DNA of 64,000 nt. Origin: an uncultured Nitrosomonadaceae bacterium (GTDB lineage Bacteria > Pseudomonadota > Gammaproteobacteria > Burkholderiales > Nitrosomonadaceae). The translations under genes were made by a program, and so were the position numbers. A model generated the notes under the pieces. It had not been told where the DNA came from and did no database searches. It was given only the letters and a program-made list of their open reading frames with translations. Positions 21,273 to 32,140 of the stretch are shown here, piece by piece. Positions within the stretch are counted from its first letter, which is position 1. Each line of letters starts with the position of its first letter. The DNA lies in contig CALSMH010000002.1 of the NCBI GenBank assembly GCA_943787405.1, positions 62,001 to 126,000 on the forward strand, given 5' to 3'.

Positions 21273-23153
21273 GTGCACCGATCTATAATTAGAGCGTGTT
21301 TTTATCTGTTTATATTGACTTCGCCCTTTACCGTACATGCAGCAGGTTTGGGAAATTTCACTTTAAACTCTTATTTGGGTCAACCATTTAGGGCTGAAAT
21401 TGATATTGTCTCTATAAATAAGGAAGATATTCCTACTTTATCAGCGAAACTTGCTTCGCGTAAAACATTCGAGCATTTAAGTGTTGATTACGCACCCTTT
21501 TTGTCTGAGTTTGAAATTAGTATCGAGAATCGGATAAATGGTCAGCTTTACGTTAGAATCACTTCTCCACAGCAGATTGTTGAGCCATTTCTGAGCATTC
21601 TGGTTGAGCTTAATTGGTCTTCGGGTCACTTAACCCGAGAATATGCAGTCCTGCTTGACCCACCAGGGGATTCACTTGAGGTGGCTTTGCCAGCTGTTGA
21701 AGTTGAAGCTGAAATTGAGGCTGAAGCTGAAGTTGAAGCCCAAGTTGCACCAAGTGCTGCTCAGTCTGAGCCAGTGTCTGCTGCAAAACCAGAAACTACC
21801 TATATTCCGGTAAAAAGTGGTGATAATTTAACTAAAATCGCACAGAAGGCTGCATACCCTAACGTACAATTAAATCAGATGCTTGTTGCACTTCATCGCG
21901 CTAATCGTAAGGCTTTTTCTGGCAATAATATGAATAGGCTTAAGACAGGTCCTATACTACGGATACCTGATGCAAGCGAAGTCGCAGCTATTTCCCCGGG
22001 TGAGGCCGATAAAGAAGTAAAAATGCAGACAAATAATTGGGAGCTGTATCGGCAGAAATTAGCAGCAGAAGTAAGCTCTACTACTTTCGTAGATGAGGAG
22101 TCAGCACAAACAGCGGCTGGAAAGATTGTTACTAAGGTTGATGATTCTGCTAAAGCTTCCGTAAAACAGCCTGAAGAAAAGCTAAGTATTTCCAACGGAG
22201 AGGGAATAATAGAAGGAAGTACTGGCGATAATGCCACGAATTCTTCTCAGGATTATATTGCGGCTCTGGAAGATAGTGCTATTTCTAAAGCAAAAGAATT
22301 AAATGAAGCAAATGAGAATATAGCGATTCTTGAGAAGAATATTGAGAAACTACGGCAATTACTTGAATTAAAAAATGTTGGCATATCGGAGCTACAGACT
22401 CCTGCAGAAGATACATCTAACGCGGCAACAGAAATTAGGTCTCCCCCTGTACTAACTGAAGAATCAGTTTCAGATAACATGGGATCTGCTCAAGAAGATA
22501 AAGACTCAAGTGGATATGTAGGAGAAGAACCAGGTGCGGACTTATCTGCCGCTGGGACTGATATGCCTAACGATAAGGTGGTTCCGGCACCCCTTCCAGT
22601 GAAGAATCCACCCCTAATAATTGCGGAAAAGGTTCCTATGATAGATAGCTTGATTGAAAATATTGAATATGTAGGCGCAGCACTCATCCTTCTTTTGATT
22701 GGCTTGCTTGCTATGAAGAAGGGGAAAAAAGAAGTAGTAAATAGTGATACAACCCCCAGGGCGGATTCTAGCAACTCAGAAAAGAATAATAATTCTGATG
22801 ATGTTGTTATCCTTGACTCTCTGGTTTCTGATGATACAAAAGATAATGATACAAGCATGAATTTTTCTGGTGTATCAGAGTCTGAAGAAGCTACACCTGC
22901 TCCAGTATTGCCAGAGGAAGATCTAGCTGATATAAATTTAAATATAGATGACTCGGTAACTACTGAACCAGTGGGTGTAAAGCCGGCAGAGAAGAGTGGG
23001 CGGTGGCATGAAATAGCCACTAAAATTGATCTGGCCCGTGCCTATCAGGAGATGGGTGATAGTGATCGTGCTAAAGAAGCCCTCCAGGAAGTCCTAAAGG
23101 ATGGAGATATTGAGCAGCAGAAAAGTGCCAAGATTATACTGGATAGATTATAG
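21273..23153 (+). CDS. fimV: FimV-family peptidoglycan-binding inner-membrane protein
   Basis: Pole- and pilus-associated scaffold of the FimV/HubP family. Of 626 residues: a signal peptide ending near VHAA (residue 24); the FimV N-terminal domain with LNSYLGQPFRAEID; an acidic VE/AE repeat at 142-159; a LysM domain at about 178-233; a coiled coil near 330-370; one transmembrane segment (GAALILLLIGLLA) near 470; and the C-terminal FimV/TPR motif with DLARAYQEMGD. The start is GTG with AAGGG upstream. The low-complexity middle is poorly conserved, so the family is secure but the exact role is inferred. Confidence 0.93.
   Translation: MHRSIIRACFYLFILTSPFTVHAAGLGNFTLNSYLGQPFRAEIDIVSINKEDIPTLSAKLASRKTFEHLSVDYAPFLSEFEISIENRINGQLYVRITSPQQIVEPFLSILVELNWSSGHLTREYAVLLDPPGDSLEVALPAVEVEAEIEAEAEVEAQVAPSAAQSEPVSAAKPETTYIPVKSGDNLTKIAQKAAYPNVQLNQMLVALHRANRKAFSGNNMNRLKTGPILRIPDASEVAAISPGEADKEVKMQTNNWELYRQKLAAEVSSTTFVDEESAQTAAGKIVTKVDDSAKASVKQPEEKLSISNGEGIIEGSTGDNATNSSQDYIAALEDSAISKAKELNEANENIAILEKNIEKLRQLLELKNVGISELQTPAEDTSNAATEIRSPPVLTEESVSDNMGSAQEDKDSSGYVGEEPGADLSAAGTDMPNDKVVPAPLPVKNPPLIIAEKVPMIDSLIENIEYVGAALILLLIGLLAMKKGKKEVVNSDTTPRADSSNSEKNNNSDDVVILDSLVSDDTKDNDTSMNFSGVSESEEATPAPVLPEEDLADINLNIDDSVTTEPVGVKPAEKSGRWHEIATKIDLARAYQEMGDSDRAKEALQEVLKDGDIEQQKSAKIILDRL
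21699..21740 (+). repeat. In-frame GAAGTT/GAAGCT repeat in fimV
   Basis: Imperfect hexanucleotide units encode alternating Val-Glu and Ala-Glu between the FimV N-terminal domain and LysM. Six-base units keep the frame when copy number changes, so the linker length can vary between strains. Confidence 0.6.
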
Positions 23154-23335
23154 TTAGCTGCTATTAAATATAGTAAATTACTTAATGTTTTGGTTTTTGA
23201 TCTCATAAAAATTTCTTGTTGTTGGATATTTTTATAAAACCATAAATTAAACTCGAGTATTTATTTCTTAAAAATTCTATTTCTTACCACTTTGATCCTA
23301 AGCAAAATTTTTCTAACAATAATGGCATCCAGTTA

Positions 23336-24142
23336 GTGAGAATCGTTCTGGGATTAGAATATGATGGAGCATCTTTTTGTGGTTGGCAAAGCCAGCCCGC
23401 TGGTTGTTCAATTCAAGATGCACTAGAGATTGCATTATCTAAAATTGCTAATAGCAATACTCGAGTTACCACTGCAGGTCGTACTGATGCGGGTGTTCAT
23501 GCCACATATCAAGTTGTACATTTTGATACGCTGGTACAGCGCCCTCTAAACGCCTGGGTAAGGGGAGTGAATGCATTGTTACCTAGTAGCATAGCGGTAC
23601 TGTGGGCATCAGAATTATCAGATAACTTTCATGCTCGTTATAGTGCGAAAGAGCGTTGCTATTTTTATTTATTACTTAATCATCCAGTACGTGCTGCACT
23701 CTATCATGGTAAGGTTGGGTGGTTTCATTTGCCTCTGAATATTGAGAAAATGCGGGAAGCTGCTCAATTTTTACTTGGTGAACATGATTTTAGTACATTT
23801 CGAGCTTCAGAGTGTCAGGCTAAATCACCGGTACGAAATGTAACTAAGCTGGAAATCATTCAACAAGGCGATATTATTACATTTGAAATACGTGCAAATG
23901 GGTTTCTACAGCATATGGTACGGAATATTATTGGTTCATTAGTTTATGTTGGAAAGGAAAATCACCCTCCTAACTGGATAGAAGAAATATTAAAGGAACG
24001 TGATAGGGCTTCTGCGGCGCCAACCTTCTCTGCAGCAGGGCTATATTTAGGTGGAATCAACTATGATCCAGAATGGAAATTGCCGGGTTTTATAGAGCCG
24101 CCTTTCACAGCAGTTTTACCTAGGATGTCTAGGGGCAAATAA
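23336..24142 (+). CDS. truA: tRNA pseudouridine(38-40) synthase
   Basis: Isomerises uridines 38-40 in the anticodon stem-loop of many tRNAs. The 268-residue protein begins with GTG as MRIVLGLEYDGASFCGWQSQ, which fits the family start, and holds the catalytic aspartate D51 in TTAGRTDAGVHA; FLQHMVRNIIGSLV lies in the C-terminal half. It is the usual neighbour between fimV and trpF in betaproteobacteria. Confidence 0.96.
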   Translation: MRIVLGLEYDGASFCGWQSQPAGCSIQDALEIALSKIANSNTRVTTAGRTDAGVHATYQVVHFDTLVQRPLNAWVRGVNALLPSSIAVLWASELSDNFHARYSAKERCYFYLLLNHPVRAALYHGKVGWFHLPLNIEKMREAAQFLLGEHDFSTFRASECQAKSPVRNVTKLEIIQQGDIITFEIRANGFLQHMVRNIIGSLVYVGKENHPPNWIEEILKERDRASAAPTFSAAGLYLGGINYDPEWKLPGFIEPPFTAVLPRMSRGK

Positions 24143-24271
24143 TAACTTTCATCCTAATGAAATAGACGCACACGAGTAATGACTTATTAGTAAAATATAG
24201 GTTCTTTATATATTTAAGAATGAATCTATCCTACTTTTCGTATATATTCATTTCATTTTGAACTGCAATTC

Positions 24272-24898
24272 ATGTCAACTAGAGTAAAAATTTGTGGCAT
24301 TACCCGTATTGAGGATGCCTTAACGGCTGTACGATTAGGAGCTAATGCCATTGGCTTCATATTTTGGGATAAAAGTACCCGCTATATTGACCCGAAAGAA
24401 GCTCGGAAGATTGTAATGGCTCTGCCACCTTTTGTGACCGTGGTGGGGGTATATGTTAACCCTAGTTCTGAGTGGGTGGAAGAAACATGCTCCATTACTG
24501 GTTTAAATTTATTGCAATTTCATGGAGATGAATTACCAGAATTCTGCAGTCAATTCTCATTGCCATATATAAAAGCCGTGAGAATCAGATCTGGAATAGA
24601 TTTGCTACAATACGCAGCTCAGTATTCTAGTTCAAATGGTTTGTTACTAGATAGTTATGTTGAAGGTGTCCCGGGCGGTACAGGGCGTACTTTTGAATGG
24701 AGCTTAATTCCGAAGAATTTGTCGCTACCATTGATAGTTTCTGGTGGCCTTCATCCTAAGAATGTATGTGAAGCTATTAGGGAGGCAAAGCCTTGGGCTG
24801 TTGATGTATCTAGTGGGGTTGAGGTAACTAAGGGTATCAAGGATGCAGATAAGATTGCTGCTTTCATGACAGGAGTTAGAAATGGCGAAAAATTATAA
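24272..24898 (+). CDS. trpF: Phosphoribosylanthranilate isomerase
   Basis: Amadori rearrangement of phosphoribosylanthranilate in tryptophan synthesis. The 208-residue TIM barrel starts [12 protein letters not shown] with the catalytic cysteine C8, and shows [12 protein letters not shown] and [10 protein letters not shown] at the phosphate-binding end. The stop lies 17 bases inside trpB, indicating translational coupling. No trpC or trpD is adjacent, as in other proteobacteria with split trp genes. Confidence 0.97.
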   Translation: MSTRVKICGITRIEDALTAVRLGANAIGFIFWDKSTRYIDPKEARKIVMALPPFVTVVGVYVNPSSEWVEETCSITGLNLLQFHGDELPEFCSQFSLPYIKAVRIRSGIDLLQYAAQYSSSNGLLLDSYVEGVPGGTGRTFEWSLIPKNLSLPLIVSGGLHPKNVCEAIREAKPWAVDVSSGVEVTKGIKDADKIAAFMTGVRNGEKL

Positions 24899-26084
24899 TC
24901 TTCCCGATATGCAGGGCCATTTTGGTTCTTATGGAGGTACGTTTGTTGCTGAAACCCTAATCGCGGCATTAGAAGAGCTGCGTGACCAATATGAATATTA
25001 TCGAAACGATGTTGATTTTCAGCAAGAATATGCCCGGGAGTTAAAATTTTATGTAGGGCGGCCAAGCCCTATTTATCATGCAAAGAGATGGTCAGAACTG
25101 CTCGGAGGCGCACAGATCTTATTAAAGCGTGAGGATTTAAACCATACTGGTGCGCATAAGATCAATAATACTATTGGTCAGGCACTTTTAGCAAAACGCA
25201 TGGGCAAAAAACGCATAATAGCAGAAACAGGGGCGGGGCAGCATGGTGTGGCCAGCGCTACAGTTGCTGCGCGGTATGGTATGGAATGTGTAGTTTATAT
25301 GGGCTCAGAAGACATGAAGCGTCAGGCGCCTAATGTTTATCGGATGAAGCTTCTGGGTGCAACTGTAGTCCCGGTAGATTCGGGCTCAAAGACACTGAAA
25401 GATGCGTTAAATGAGGCAATGCGTGATTGGGTCACTAACGTTGAAGATACTTTCTATATTATTGGTACAGTGGCAGGCCCACATCCTTACCCAATGATGG
25501 TGCGAGATTTTCAGGCTATTATTGGGCGTGAGTCAATATTACAGATGCAAGAAGAATATGGATGTCAGCCAGATACATTAATTGCTTGTGTAGGCGGTGG
25601 ATCAAATGCCATAGGATTATTTTATCCCTACATAGACAATAAGAATGTGAGCATGATAGGGGTTGAAGCAGCAGGGCTTGGAATCAATTCGGGAAAACAC
25701 GCGGCTACTTTATTGACAGGAAAGCCGGGAGTGCTGCATGGGAATCGTACTTATTTGGTTCAAGATGGTGACGGTCAGATCGTTGAAACTCATTCTATTT
25801 CAGCTGGTCTAGATTATCCTGGCGTAGGTCCTGAGCATGCATGGCTAAAGGATATTGGCCGGGCTCAGTACGTAGGTATAACCGATGATGAGGCTATGGA
25901 AGCATTTGATATGTTGTGTCGCCATGAGGGCATTATCCCGGCATTGGAGTCTAGTCATGCACTTGCATATGCCGCAAAAATCGCACCTACTCTTGATAAA
26001 GATAAATTATTATTAATAAATCTTTCGGGGCGGGGAGATAAAGATATAGATACCGTAGCAAAGGCTTCCGGGGTTGTTTTTTAA
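24882..26084 (+). CDS. trpB: Tryptophan synthase, beta subunit
   Basis: PLP-dependent condensation of indole with serine, in an alpha2beta2 complex with TrpA. The 400-residue protein starts [20 protein letters not shown] and has the PLP lysine K93 in HTGAHKINN, plus AETGAGQHG and [10 protein letters not shown]. It overlaps trpF by 17 bases and is followed 16 bases later by trpA. Confidence 0.97.
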   Translation: MAKNYNLPDMQGHFGSYGGTFVAETLIAALEELRDQYEYYRNDVDFQQEYARELKFYVGRPSPIYHAKRWSELLGGAQILLKREDLNHTGAHKINNTIGQALLAKRMGKKRIIAETGAGQHGVASATVAARYGMECVVYMGSEDMKRQAPNVYRMKLLGATVVPVDSGSKTLKDALNEAMRDWVTNVEDTFYIIGTVAGPHPYPMMVRDFQAIIGRESILQMQEEYGCQPDTLIACVGGGSNAIGLFYPYIDNKNVSMIGVEAAGLGINSGKHAATLLTGKPGVLHGNRTYLVQDGDGQIVETHSISAGLDYPGVGPEHAWLKDIGRAQYVGITDDEAMEAFDMLCRHEGIIPALESSHALAYAAKIAPTLDKDKLLLINLSGRGDKDIDTVAKASGVVF

Positions 26085-26100
26085 TTAGGATTTTATTTTT

Positions 26101-26898
26101 ATGTCTCGTATTGCAGCTACATTTAAAAATTTAAAGCAGAATAATAGAAAAGCGTTGATTCCGTTTATTACTGCGGGTGACCCTGATCAGGCGATGACTA
26201 TCTTATTGATGCATGAACTGGTAAATGTTGGTGCTGATATTATTGAGCTTGGCGTTCCTTTCTCGGACCCAATGGCCGATGGACCAACTATACAACGTTC
26301 TTATGAACGTGCACTAAAGCATAATATAAGCTTAGAGAATGTATTGGAAATAGTGGCAGAATTCAGGAAAACAGATACTGAGACACCGGTAGTATTGATG
26401 GGGTATGCAAATCCAATTGAAGCAATAGGGCGTCAAAAATTTTCAGTTAGAGCTAAGGAGTGTGGTGTAGATGGGGTTTTAGTTGTTGACTATCCCCCTG
26501 AGGAATGTGAAGAATGGTTAGAAAGTCTAGAATTAAATAGGATGGATGCAATTTTCCTTCTTTCGCCTACTACCCCAGAGAGACGGATTCAGCAGATAGC
26601 GAAAAGAGCGAAAGGATTCGTTTACTATGTTTCACTAAAAGGTGTAACCGGTTCGGCGCATCTTGATCTGAATGAGGTTTCAAATAAATTGATTGATTTG
26701 CGATCACATATCTCTATTCCAATTGGCGTCGGTTTTGGTATTCATGATAGCGTAACGGCAAAAGCTGTTTCTGAATTAGCTGATGCAGTAGTAGTTGGTA
26801 GTCGTATTATGAAAGAGATTGAAGAGTCTCCCAGAGAAAAAATATTAATAAATATTTCTGAGTTTGTAGGAAGCTTACGTACTGCTATTGATAAATAA
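26101..26898 (+). CDS. trpA: Tryptophan synthase, alpha subunit
   Basis: Cleaves indole-3-glycerol phosphate and channels indole to TrpB. The 265-residue TIM barrel has catalytic E49 and D60 in IIELGVPFSDPMADGP, numbered as in E. coli, and the phosphate loop GVGFGI. Last gene of trpFBA; accD follows 43 bases on and may be in the same transcript. Confidence 0.97.
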   Translation: MSRIAATFKNLKQNNRKALIPFITAGDPDQAMTILLMHELVNVGADIIELGVPFSDPMADGPTIQRSYERALKHNISLENVLEIVAEFRKTDTETPVVLMGYANPIEAIGRQKFSVRAKECGVDGVLVVDYPPEECEEWLESLELNRMDAIFLLSPTTPERRIQQIAKRAKGFVYYVSLKGVTGSAHLDLNEVSNKLIDLRSHISIPIGVGFGIHDSVTAKAVSELADAVVVGSRIMKEIEESPREKILINISEFVGSLRTAIDK

Positions 26899-26941
26899 TA
26901 TTTTTTAAAATAAAAAATCATAAGGATTAAACGATAAAACT

Positions 26942-27829
26942 ATGAGTTGGTTCCAGAATCTTTTTCCACCCAAAATAAAGCGCAATGAAAATGGCGATAA
27001 AAGAGTCGTTCCTGAGGGATTATGGAGCAAATGTGCATCTTGTGAAGTGGTCCTGTATTACTCAGACTTGGGTAATAATTTTAATGTTTGTCCGAAATGT
27101 AGCTATCATAATCGTATTTCTGCAAGAGACCGTCTTGATTTTTTTCTGGATACCGAGGGGCGTAATGAAATTGGCGTCGAGGTATTGCCTTTAGATCCTC
27201 TTAAATTTACTGATAGTATCAAATATTCAGATCGCTTATTACAGGCAAAGAAAAAAACATTAGAGGATGATGCATTGGTTGTTATGCAAGGTAGTGTGCA
27301 GGCAGTGCCTATGGTGGTAGCCGCTTTTGAATTTGGATTTATGGGCGGATCAATGGGTTCTGTAGTAGGCGAACGATTTTCACGTGGAGTGCAGGTTTGT
27401 GTTGAGCAGCATCTGCCGTTTGTGTGCTTCTCTGCTAGTGGAGGGGCACGTATGCAGGAAGGGCTGACATCATTGATGCAGATGGCTAAGACAACAGCAG
27501 CACTTACTAAGTTAAAAAGAGAGAAGCTTCCTTTTATTTCTGTTTTGACAGATCCAACGATGGGCGGTGTATCTGCTAGCTTTGCTTTTATTGGCGATAT
27601 TGTAATTGCAGAGCCCAAGGCGCTAATTGGTTTTGCTGGTCCGCGAGTAATTGAACAGACAGTGAGACAAACTTTGCCTGAAGGTTTTCAACGTGCGGAA
27701 TTCTTATTAGAGCATGGGGCAGTAGATATGATCGTTGATAGACGACATATGCGTGACAGGATTGTAAACCTGTGTACGTTGTTGATGAGAGCTCCTATTC
27801 ATCCAATTTCTTTGAAGCTAGACCTGTAG
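26942..27829 (+). CDS. accD: Acetyl-CoA carboxylase, carboxyltransferase beta subunit
   Basis: With AccA, transfers carboxyl from biotin to acetyl-CoA to form malonyl-CoA, the substrate that BioC and fatty acid synthesis use. The 295-residue protein has an N-terminal zinc ribbon (C31, C34, C50, C53) and the crotonase-like fold with [12 protein letters not shown] and [14 protein letters not shown]. The trpA-accD-folC order is conserved across proteobacteria. Confidence 0.97.
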   Translation: MSWFQNLFPPKIKRNENGDKRVVPEGLWSKCASCEVVLYYSDLGNNFNVCPKCSYHNRISARDRLDFFLDTEGRNEIGVEVLPLDPLKFTDSIKYSDRLLQAKKKTLEDDALVVMQGSVQAVPMVVAAFEFGFMGGSMGSVVGERFSRGVQVCVEQHLPFVCFSASGGARMQEGLTSLMQMAKTTAALTKLKREKLPFISVLTDPTMGGVSASFAFIGDIVIAEPKALIGFAGPRVIEQTVRQTLPEGFQRAEFLLEHGAVDMIVDRRHMRDRIVNLCTLLMRAPIHPISLKLDL

Positions 27830-27874
27830 TCCTTATCTTGTTTCTATGTTCAAGTAACGCAAATGTGACAGTAT

Positions 27875-29182
27875 ATGATCGAACTTATCCCTAAGCCTAG
27901 AACTCTATGCGAATGGTTGGATTATATTGAGCGTATTCATCCAAGTAATATCGAGATGGGCTTGGATCGATTAAATCTGGTTAAGTCTAGTTTAAATTTC
28001 TCTTTTTCATTTCCAATTATTTCTGTTAGCGGTACTAATGGAAAGGGTTCAGTCTGTGCAATATTAGAATCTATTTTAAGCCATGCTGGTTATCGTGTCG
28101 GGTGTTATACCTCACCACATTTACTCCGCTATAACGAGCGGATACGTATAGATCAGAAAGAAGCTGGTGACGATGAGCTATGTGAGGCTTTTAAGATAAT
28201 AGAAGTGGCTAGATTAAATAGTAATGTTCCATTGACTTATTTTGAGTTTGGAACATTAGCTGCAATGGAGTTAATTGCTAAAGCTGAAGTAGATATAGCT
28301 ATTCTTGAGGTTGGGCTCGGAGGAAGATTAGATGCCGTTAATATTTTTGATGCCGAGTGTGCAGTACTGACTAATATTGACTATGATCATACGGAATATC
28401 TTGGAGATACAAGGGAAAAAATAGGATTTGAAAAAGCAGGGATTTTTAGAAGTGGTAAGACTGCAATCTGTTCAGATATCTCTCCTCCGTCTTCCATAAG
28501 CCAACGTGCAATTTCGATTGGATCGGAACTCAATTTTATTGGGAAGCATTTTGGTTATTTGGTTAAGGAGTCTGTATGGGACTATTGGGGAGACAGTAAT
28601 AGGCACTATTCGCTTCCCTATCCGGCATTAGGAAATACTCCCCATCAATTACGTAATGCTAGTGCTTGCTTAGCTGCTTTAGATGTCATTTGTAGCACTT
28701 TGCCAGTTACAACTAATAATATTTGCCAAGGGTTGCTAAAGGCCCAACTTCCCGGAAGATTCCAGGTGTTACCTGGTAAGCCAAGAATAATTCTTGATGT
28801 GGCACATAACCTCAGTGCTATACATATTTTAAGTACTAGTCTTTCAGGTATGGCTGATCATCAGAAAACTTATGGGGTTTTTTCTGCTCTTAAAGATAAA
28901 GATATAGATGGAGTAGTACAGGCGATCACTTCTGAAATTGATGTTTGGCTTGTTGCGGGCATCAATTCATCACGTGGAGCATCTTCTGATGAAATAGTTG
29001 AAGCATTAGAGAGTGCAGGGTTAAGCAAAACAAACGGATCAATTCTTATTTTTCCTGACCCCGTTGCAGCTTATGTATTCGCCTATAAGCAATCGACCAT
29101 AAATGATAGAATCTGTGTATTCGGCTCGTTTTATGTGGTTGGGAAAGTAATGGAGTATTTGGAACAGGAAAAATATGGGTAG
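27875..29182 (+). CDS. folC: Bifunctional folylpolyglutamate/dihydrofolate synthase
   Basis: Adds glutamate to dihydropteroate and to reduced folates. The 435-residue Mur-ligase-fold protein has the P-loop GTNGKGS (53-59), TSPHLLRYNERI and ILEVGLGGRLDAVN with the metal-binding residues, and LDVAHN in the C-terminal half. It follows accD by 45 bases and precedes the SPOR gene by 17. Confidence 0.95.
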   Translation: MIELIPKPRTLCEWLDYIERIHPSNIEMGLDRLNLVKSSLNFSFSFPIISVSGTNGKGSVCAILESILSHAGYRVGCYTSPHLLRYNERIRIDQKEAGDDELCEAFKIIEVARLNSNVPLTYFEFGTLAAMELIAKAEVDIAILEVGLGGRLDAVNIFDAECAVLTNIDYDHTEYLGDTREKIGFEKAGIFRSGKTAICSDISPPSSISQRAISIGSELNFIGKHFGYLVKESVWDYWGDSNRHYSLPYPALGNTPHQLRNASACLAALDVICSTLPVTTNNICQGLLKAQLPGRFQVLPGKPRIILDVAHNLSAIHILSTSLSGMADHQKTYGVFSALKDKDIDGVVQAITSEIDVWLVAGINSSRGASSDEIVEALESAGLSKTNGSILIFPDPVAAYVFAYKQSTINDRICVFGSFYVVGKVMEYLEQEKYG

Positions 29183-29199
29183 TAATTGGACGGGTTTAG

Positions 29200-29796
29200 A
29201 TGGCTAGGATTAAAAATGAACAGGATCTTCTGCTGAGAAAGCGTGCTAGAAGAAGACTTGTCGGTTCGGTTGTGCTTGTAATAATGGCTATCGTATTTTT
29301 ACCAATGATCCTTGAACATGTACCAGAGCATGAAAGGAAAGAAATTGAGATTATTATGCTCTCAGAGAATGTATTAGATAAATCTTTCGAAGTGATTCCT
29401 CAGAATATGAGTGTTGATGATAAGGTTTCTGCTTCTATAAAACCTAATATAAGTAGTAACGCCCCTAAAGAAGTAATAATTAAATCAGAGCAATTAATAG
29501 AGGAAGTAGGGAGTAAGGAGGATTTTGAGAGTAACTCTAAAGATAAAAAATTAATTAAAACCATTGAGAAATATGTAGTTCAATTAGGCGCGTTTTCTGA
29601 TTCAACTAAAGCAAAAGATCAACAACGTAGCCTAGAGGCTAACGGTATAAGTAAGGCTTATACGGAAATGATAAAAAATGAGAATACAGAGGTGACCAGA
29701 GTCCGTGTTGGCCCTTTTTCTACTCGTGATGAAGCAGAAAATGAACGGATAAGAATAAGACTACTTGGAATTAATGGAGTTGTAATAGATAAATAA
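29200..29796 (+). CDS. SPOR-domain protein, DedD-like
   Basis: Single-pass inner-membrane protein whose periplasmic SPOR domain would bind denuded glycan strands at the division septum. The 198-residue product has a basic cytoplasmic stub, one transmembrane segment (GSVVLVIMAIVFLPMIL, about residues 22-40), a hydrophilic linker and a C-terminal SPOR domain from YVVQLGAFSDSTKA to the end, including RVGPFSTRDEAE. The folC-dedD-cvpA-purF order supports the DedD assignment; the linker is not conserved. Confidence 0.88.
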   Translation: MARIKNEQDLLLRKRARRRLVGSVVLVIMAIVFLPMILEHVPEHERKEIEIIMLSENVLDKSFEVIPQNMSVDDKVSASIKPNISSNAPKEVIIKSEQLIEEVGSKEDFESNSKDKKLIKTIEKYVVQLGAFSDSTKAKDQQRSLEANGISKAYTEMIKNENTEVTRVRVGPFSTRDEAENERIRIRLLGINGVVIDK

Positions 29797-29886
29797 ATTT
29801 GGAATTAGTACCCCAAGGTAATAGTAATTAATTACTACATACAGCTTATTTTGTTTCTTAATAAAATTATTGCTAGCATTAAATAA

Positions 29887-30381
29887 ATGACTATTTTTGA
29901 TTCTGTTGTTTTAATTATAGTTGTCATATCTGTATTATTAAGTATTGTTCGTGGCATAGTGCGAGAGTCTTTGTCATTAGCAGGCTGGGTTGTCGCGTAT
30001 ATGGCGGCAAAAATATTTTCAAAAGATTTTGTGAGTGTGTTGCCACTTACTATCACTGATGAATCTTTACGTATGATCATATCTTTTGTTGCTATTTTTC
30101 TGGCTACATTGATAGTGATGAGTATGGTTACTATGCTTGCATCTGCATTAATTAGAACTGTTGGACTGGGTTCAGTTGATAGGCTGCTTGGTGCATTGTT
30201 TGGTTTTGCACGCGGACTACTGGTAGTATTGCTACTTGTACTGTCAGCTGGGCTAACTTCGCTCCCACAAGAATCATTCTGGCGGCAAGCATTATTGAGT
30301 AAACCTCTTGAAGCTGGGGTTATAATGATGATGCCTTGGTTGCCGCAGGGGCTATCTGAACGGCTCAACTATGGAAATTAA
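29887..30381 (+). CDS. cvpA: CvpA family membrane protein
   Basis: Small integral inner-membrane protein, named for colicin V production in E. coli, molecular role unknown. The 164-residue product has four predicted hydrophobic helices, the family motif SIVRGIVRESLSLAGWVVAY near the N-terminus, and DRLLGALFGFARGLLVV in the middle. It sits directly before purF as in most proteobacteria. Confidence 0.93.
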   Translation: MTIFDSVVLIIVVISVLLSIVRGIVRESLSLAGWVVAYMAAKIFSKDFVSVLPLTITDESLRMIISFVAIFLATLIVMSMVTMLASALIRTVGLGSVDRLLGALFGFARGLLVVLLLVLSAGLTSLPQESFWRQALLSKPLEAGVIMMMPWLPQGLSERLNYGN

Positions 30382-30524
30382 ATCATAAACAATGGATAAT
30401 ACCTTTATAAAAATAACGTTGGAGTAGAGTGGTCTTAGTCATGTGATAGAGGGCTTAGTAGGATAAATCGTATATCACAATTTATATACAGGGATAGTCT
30501 TATTTATATTTTCAGGTTGCAATC

Positions 30525-32042
30525 ATGTGTGGAATTCTAGGGGTAGTATCAAGGTCTCCTGTAAATCAGCTGCTTTATGATGGTCTACTGGTTCTTCAAC
30601 ATCGCGGACAGGACGCTGCTGGTATTGTAACTGCTCAGAATAATGCTTTTCACATGCATAAGGGTGGTGGACTGGTAAGAGACGTATTCCGCACACGGAA
30701 TATGCGTGCTCTAGCTGGTAATATGGGAATTGGACATGTGCGGTATCCTACAGCTGGGGCTCCTGAATCAACTGCTGAAGCACAGCCATTCTATGTAAAT
30801 TCTCCATTTGGGATTGTACTTGGGCATAATGGTAATCTCACAAATGCAGCACAGCTCAATCAAGAGCTCTTTCGAGCAGATTTGCGCCATGTAAATACTA
30901 GTTCTGATTCCGAAGTGTTACTTAATGTTCTCGCACATGAGCTGCAAGAAAGTGCAAAAAGTCAACAGCTTGATCCTGCTGCTATTTTTAATGCAGTTTC
31001 TGGGGTTCATAATCGTTGTAGTGGTGCCTATTCAGTAGTTGCAATGATCTCAGGTTATGGGCTGCTCGCATTCCGTGATCCGTATGGAATTCGCCCGCTT
31101 GTATTTGGTTCTGTAGAGACAGAGCATGGTGTTGAATATCTAGTTGCATCTGAAAGTGTGGCACTTGATACACTCGGATTCAAATTAGTGCGTGATATTG
31201 CACCTGGCGAAGCAATCTTTATTGATGAGGACGGTAATTTTTATAGTAAACAGTGTTCTGATAATTCTTCGCTAAACCCATGTGTATTTGAGTATGTCTA
31301 TCTAGCGCGCCCTGATTCGCTAATGGATGAAATCTCAGTATATGAAACACGGCTTAATATGGGTGAGAGTCTGGCGAATAAAATTAAAAAAGACATGCAT
31401 CACTTAGATATTGATGTGGTAATTCCAATCCCTGACTCCAGTCGTCCTAGCGCATTACAACTAGCAAATAAACTGGGTATTAATTTTCGCGAAGGTTTTG
31501 TCAAGAATCGTTATATTGGACGAACCTTCATTATGCAGGGACAGCAGCGCCGTAAAACAGTCCGCCAGAAACTCAATGCTATGAGTATAGAGTTTCGTAA
31601 CAAGAATGTTTTGCTGGTTGATGATTCAATTGTACGTGGGACTACTAGTAGAGAAATTGTGCAGATGGCAAAAGAAGCAGGTGCACGCAAAGTATATTTT
31701 GCTTCTGCTGCGCCTCCAGTAAGGCATCCTAATGTTTATGGAATAGATATGCCGACTCGTCAGGAACTAATTGCTACTGGACGTGATGATGATGATATAC
31801 GCCAAGAAATAGGAGCAGACTACCTTATTTATCAGGATCTTGATTCACTTACTAAAGATGTTCGTCAGATGATGCCATCAATTAAGAATTTTGAGACGTC
31901 CTGTTTTGATGGGAATTATGTTACAGGTGATGTTACGCCAGAATACTTGGCGATGATTGAGTCTAAACGGAATACTGGTGCAGTACTATCAGGAACAGAG
32001 AATAGCACGCAGCTGGATTTAAGTTTAGTAACGGCTGACTAA
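30525..32042 (+). CDS. purF: Amidophosphoribosyltransferase
   Basis: First committed step of purine synthesis, forming phosphoribosylamine from PRPP and glutamine. After removal of the initiator Met the N-terminal nucleophile is Cys2 (MCGILGVV); the glutaminase domain has [11 protein letters not shown]-type residues ([10 protein letters not shown]), and the phosphoribosyltransferase half carries the PRPP loop [13 protein letters not shown]. The product is 505 residues. No downstream gene appears to share its transcript, because metZ has its own promoter and attenuator. Confidence 0.97.
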   Translation: MCGILGVVSRSPVNQLLYDGLLVLQHRGQDAAGIVTAQNNAFHMHKGGGLVRDVFRTRNMRALAGNMGIGHVRYPTAGAPESTAEAQPFYVNSPFGIVLGHNGNLTNAAQLNQELFRADLRHVNTSSDSEVLLNVLAHELQESAKSQQLDPAAIFNAVSGVHNRCSGAYSVVAMISGYGLLAFRDPYGIRPLVFGSVETEHGVEYLVASESVALDTLGFKLVRDIAPGEAIFIDEDGNFYSKQCSDNSSLNPCVFEYVYLARPDSLMDEISVYETRLNMGESLANKIKKDMHHLDIDVVIPIPDSSRPSALQLANKLGINFREGFVKNRYIGRTFIMQGQQRRKTVRQKLNAMSIEFRNKNVLLVDDSIVRGTTSREIVQMAKEAGARKVYFASAAPPVRHPNVYGIDMPTRQELIATGRDDDDIRQEIGADYLIYQDLDSLTKDVRQMMPSIKNFETSCFDGNYVTGDVTPEYLAMIESKRNTGAVLSGTENSTQLDLSLVTAD

Positions 32043-32049
32043 GGGGTAT

Positions 32050-32078
32050 TTGACAAAACTTAGCACTAAGCGTAACTT
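32050..32078 (+). promoter_or_regulatory. metZ promoter
   Basis: A perfect -35 hexamer TTGACA (32050-32055), a 17-base spacer and a -10-like TAACTT (32073-32078), starting 8 bases after the purF stop. The predicted transcript start near 32085 is just before the first paired base of the riboswitch-like element. Confidence 0.6.
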
Positions 32079-32084
32079 ACAAAT

Positions 32085-32140
32085 ATGCGCCAATTTGATA
32101 TTTCAGCTTGCGGGCGCCTTATAAATTCAGCTAAAGCGGG
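32085..32140 (+). ncRNA. Candidate SAM-II (metA/metX-type) riboswitch aptamer upstream of metZ
   Basis: SAM-II aptamers are compact H-type pseudoknots that bind S-adenosylmethionine ahead of methionine genes. Here P1 pairs GCGCC (32087-32091) with GGCGC (32113-32117). The loop contains GATATTT and GCTTGC, and the 3' segment reads TTATAAATTCAGCTAAAGC, matching from memory the conserved UUGC-P1-AUAAA-AGCUAAA core of SAM-II. P2 can form between GCTT (32106-32109) and AAGC (32134-32137). The 5' loop is less canonical than the 3' half. A covariance-model search would settle it. Confidence 0.72.

Noticed and set aside
24143-24271. Possible trp leader peptide before trpF
   Set aside because: No adjacent tryptophan codons in a short ORF and no attenuator structure.
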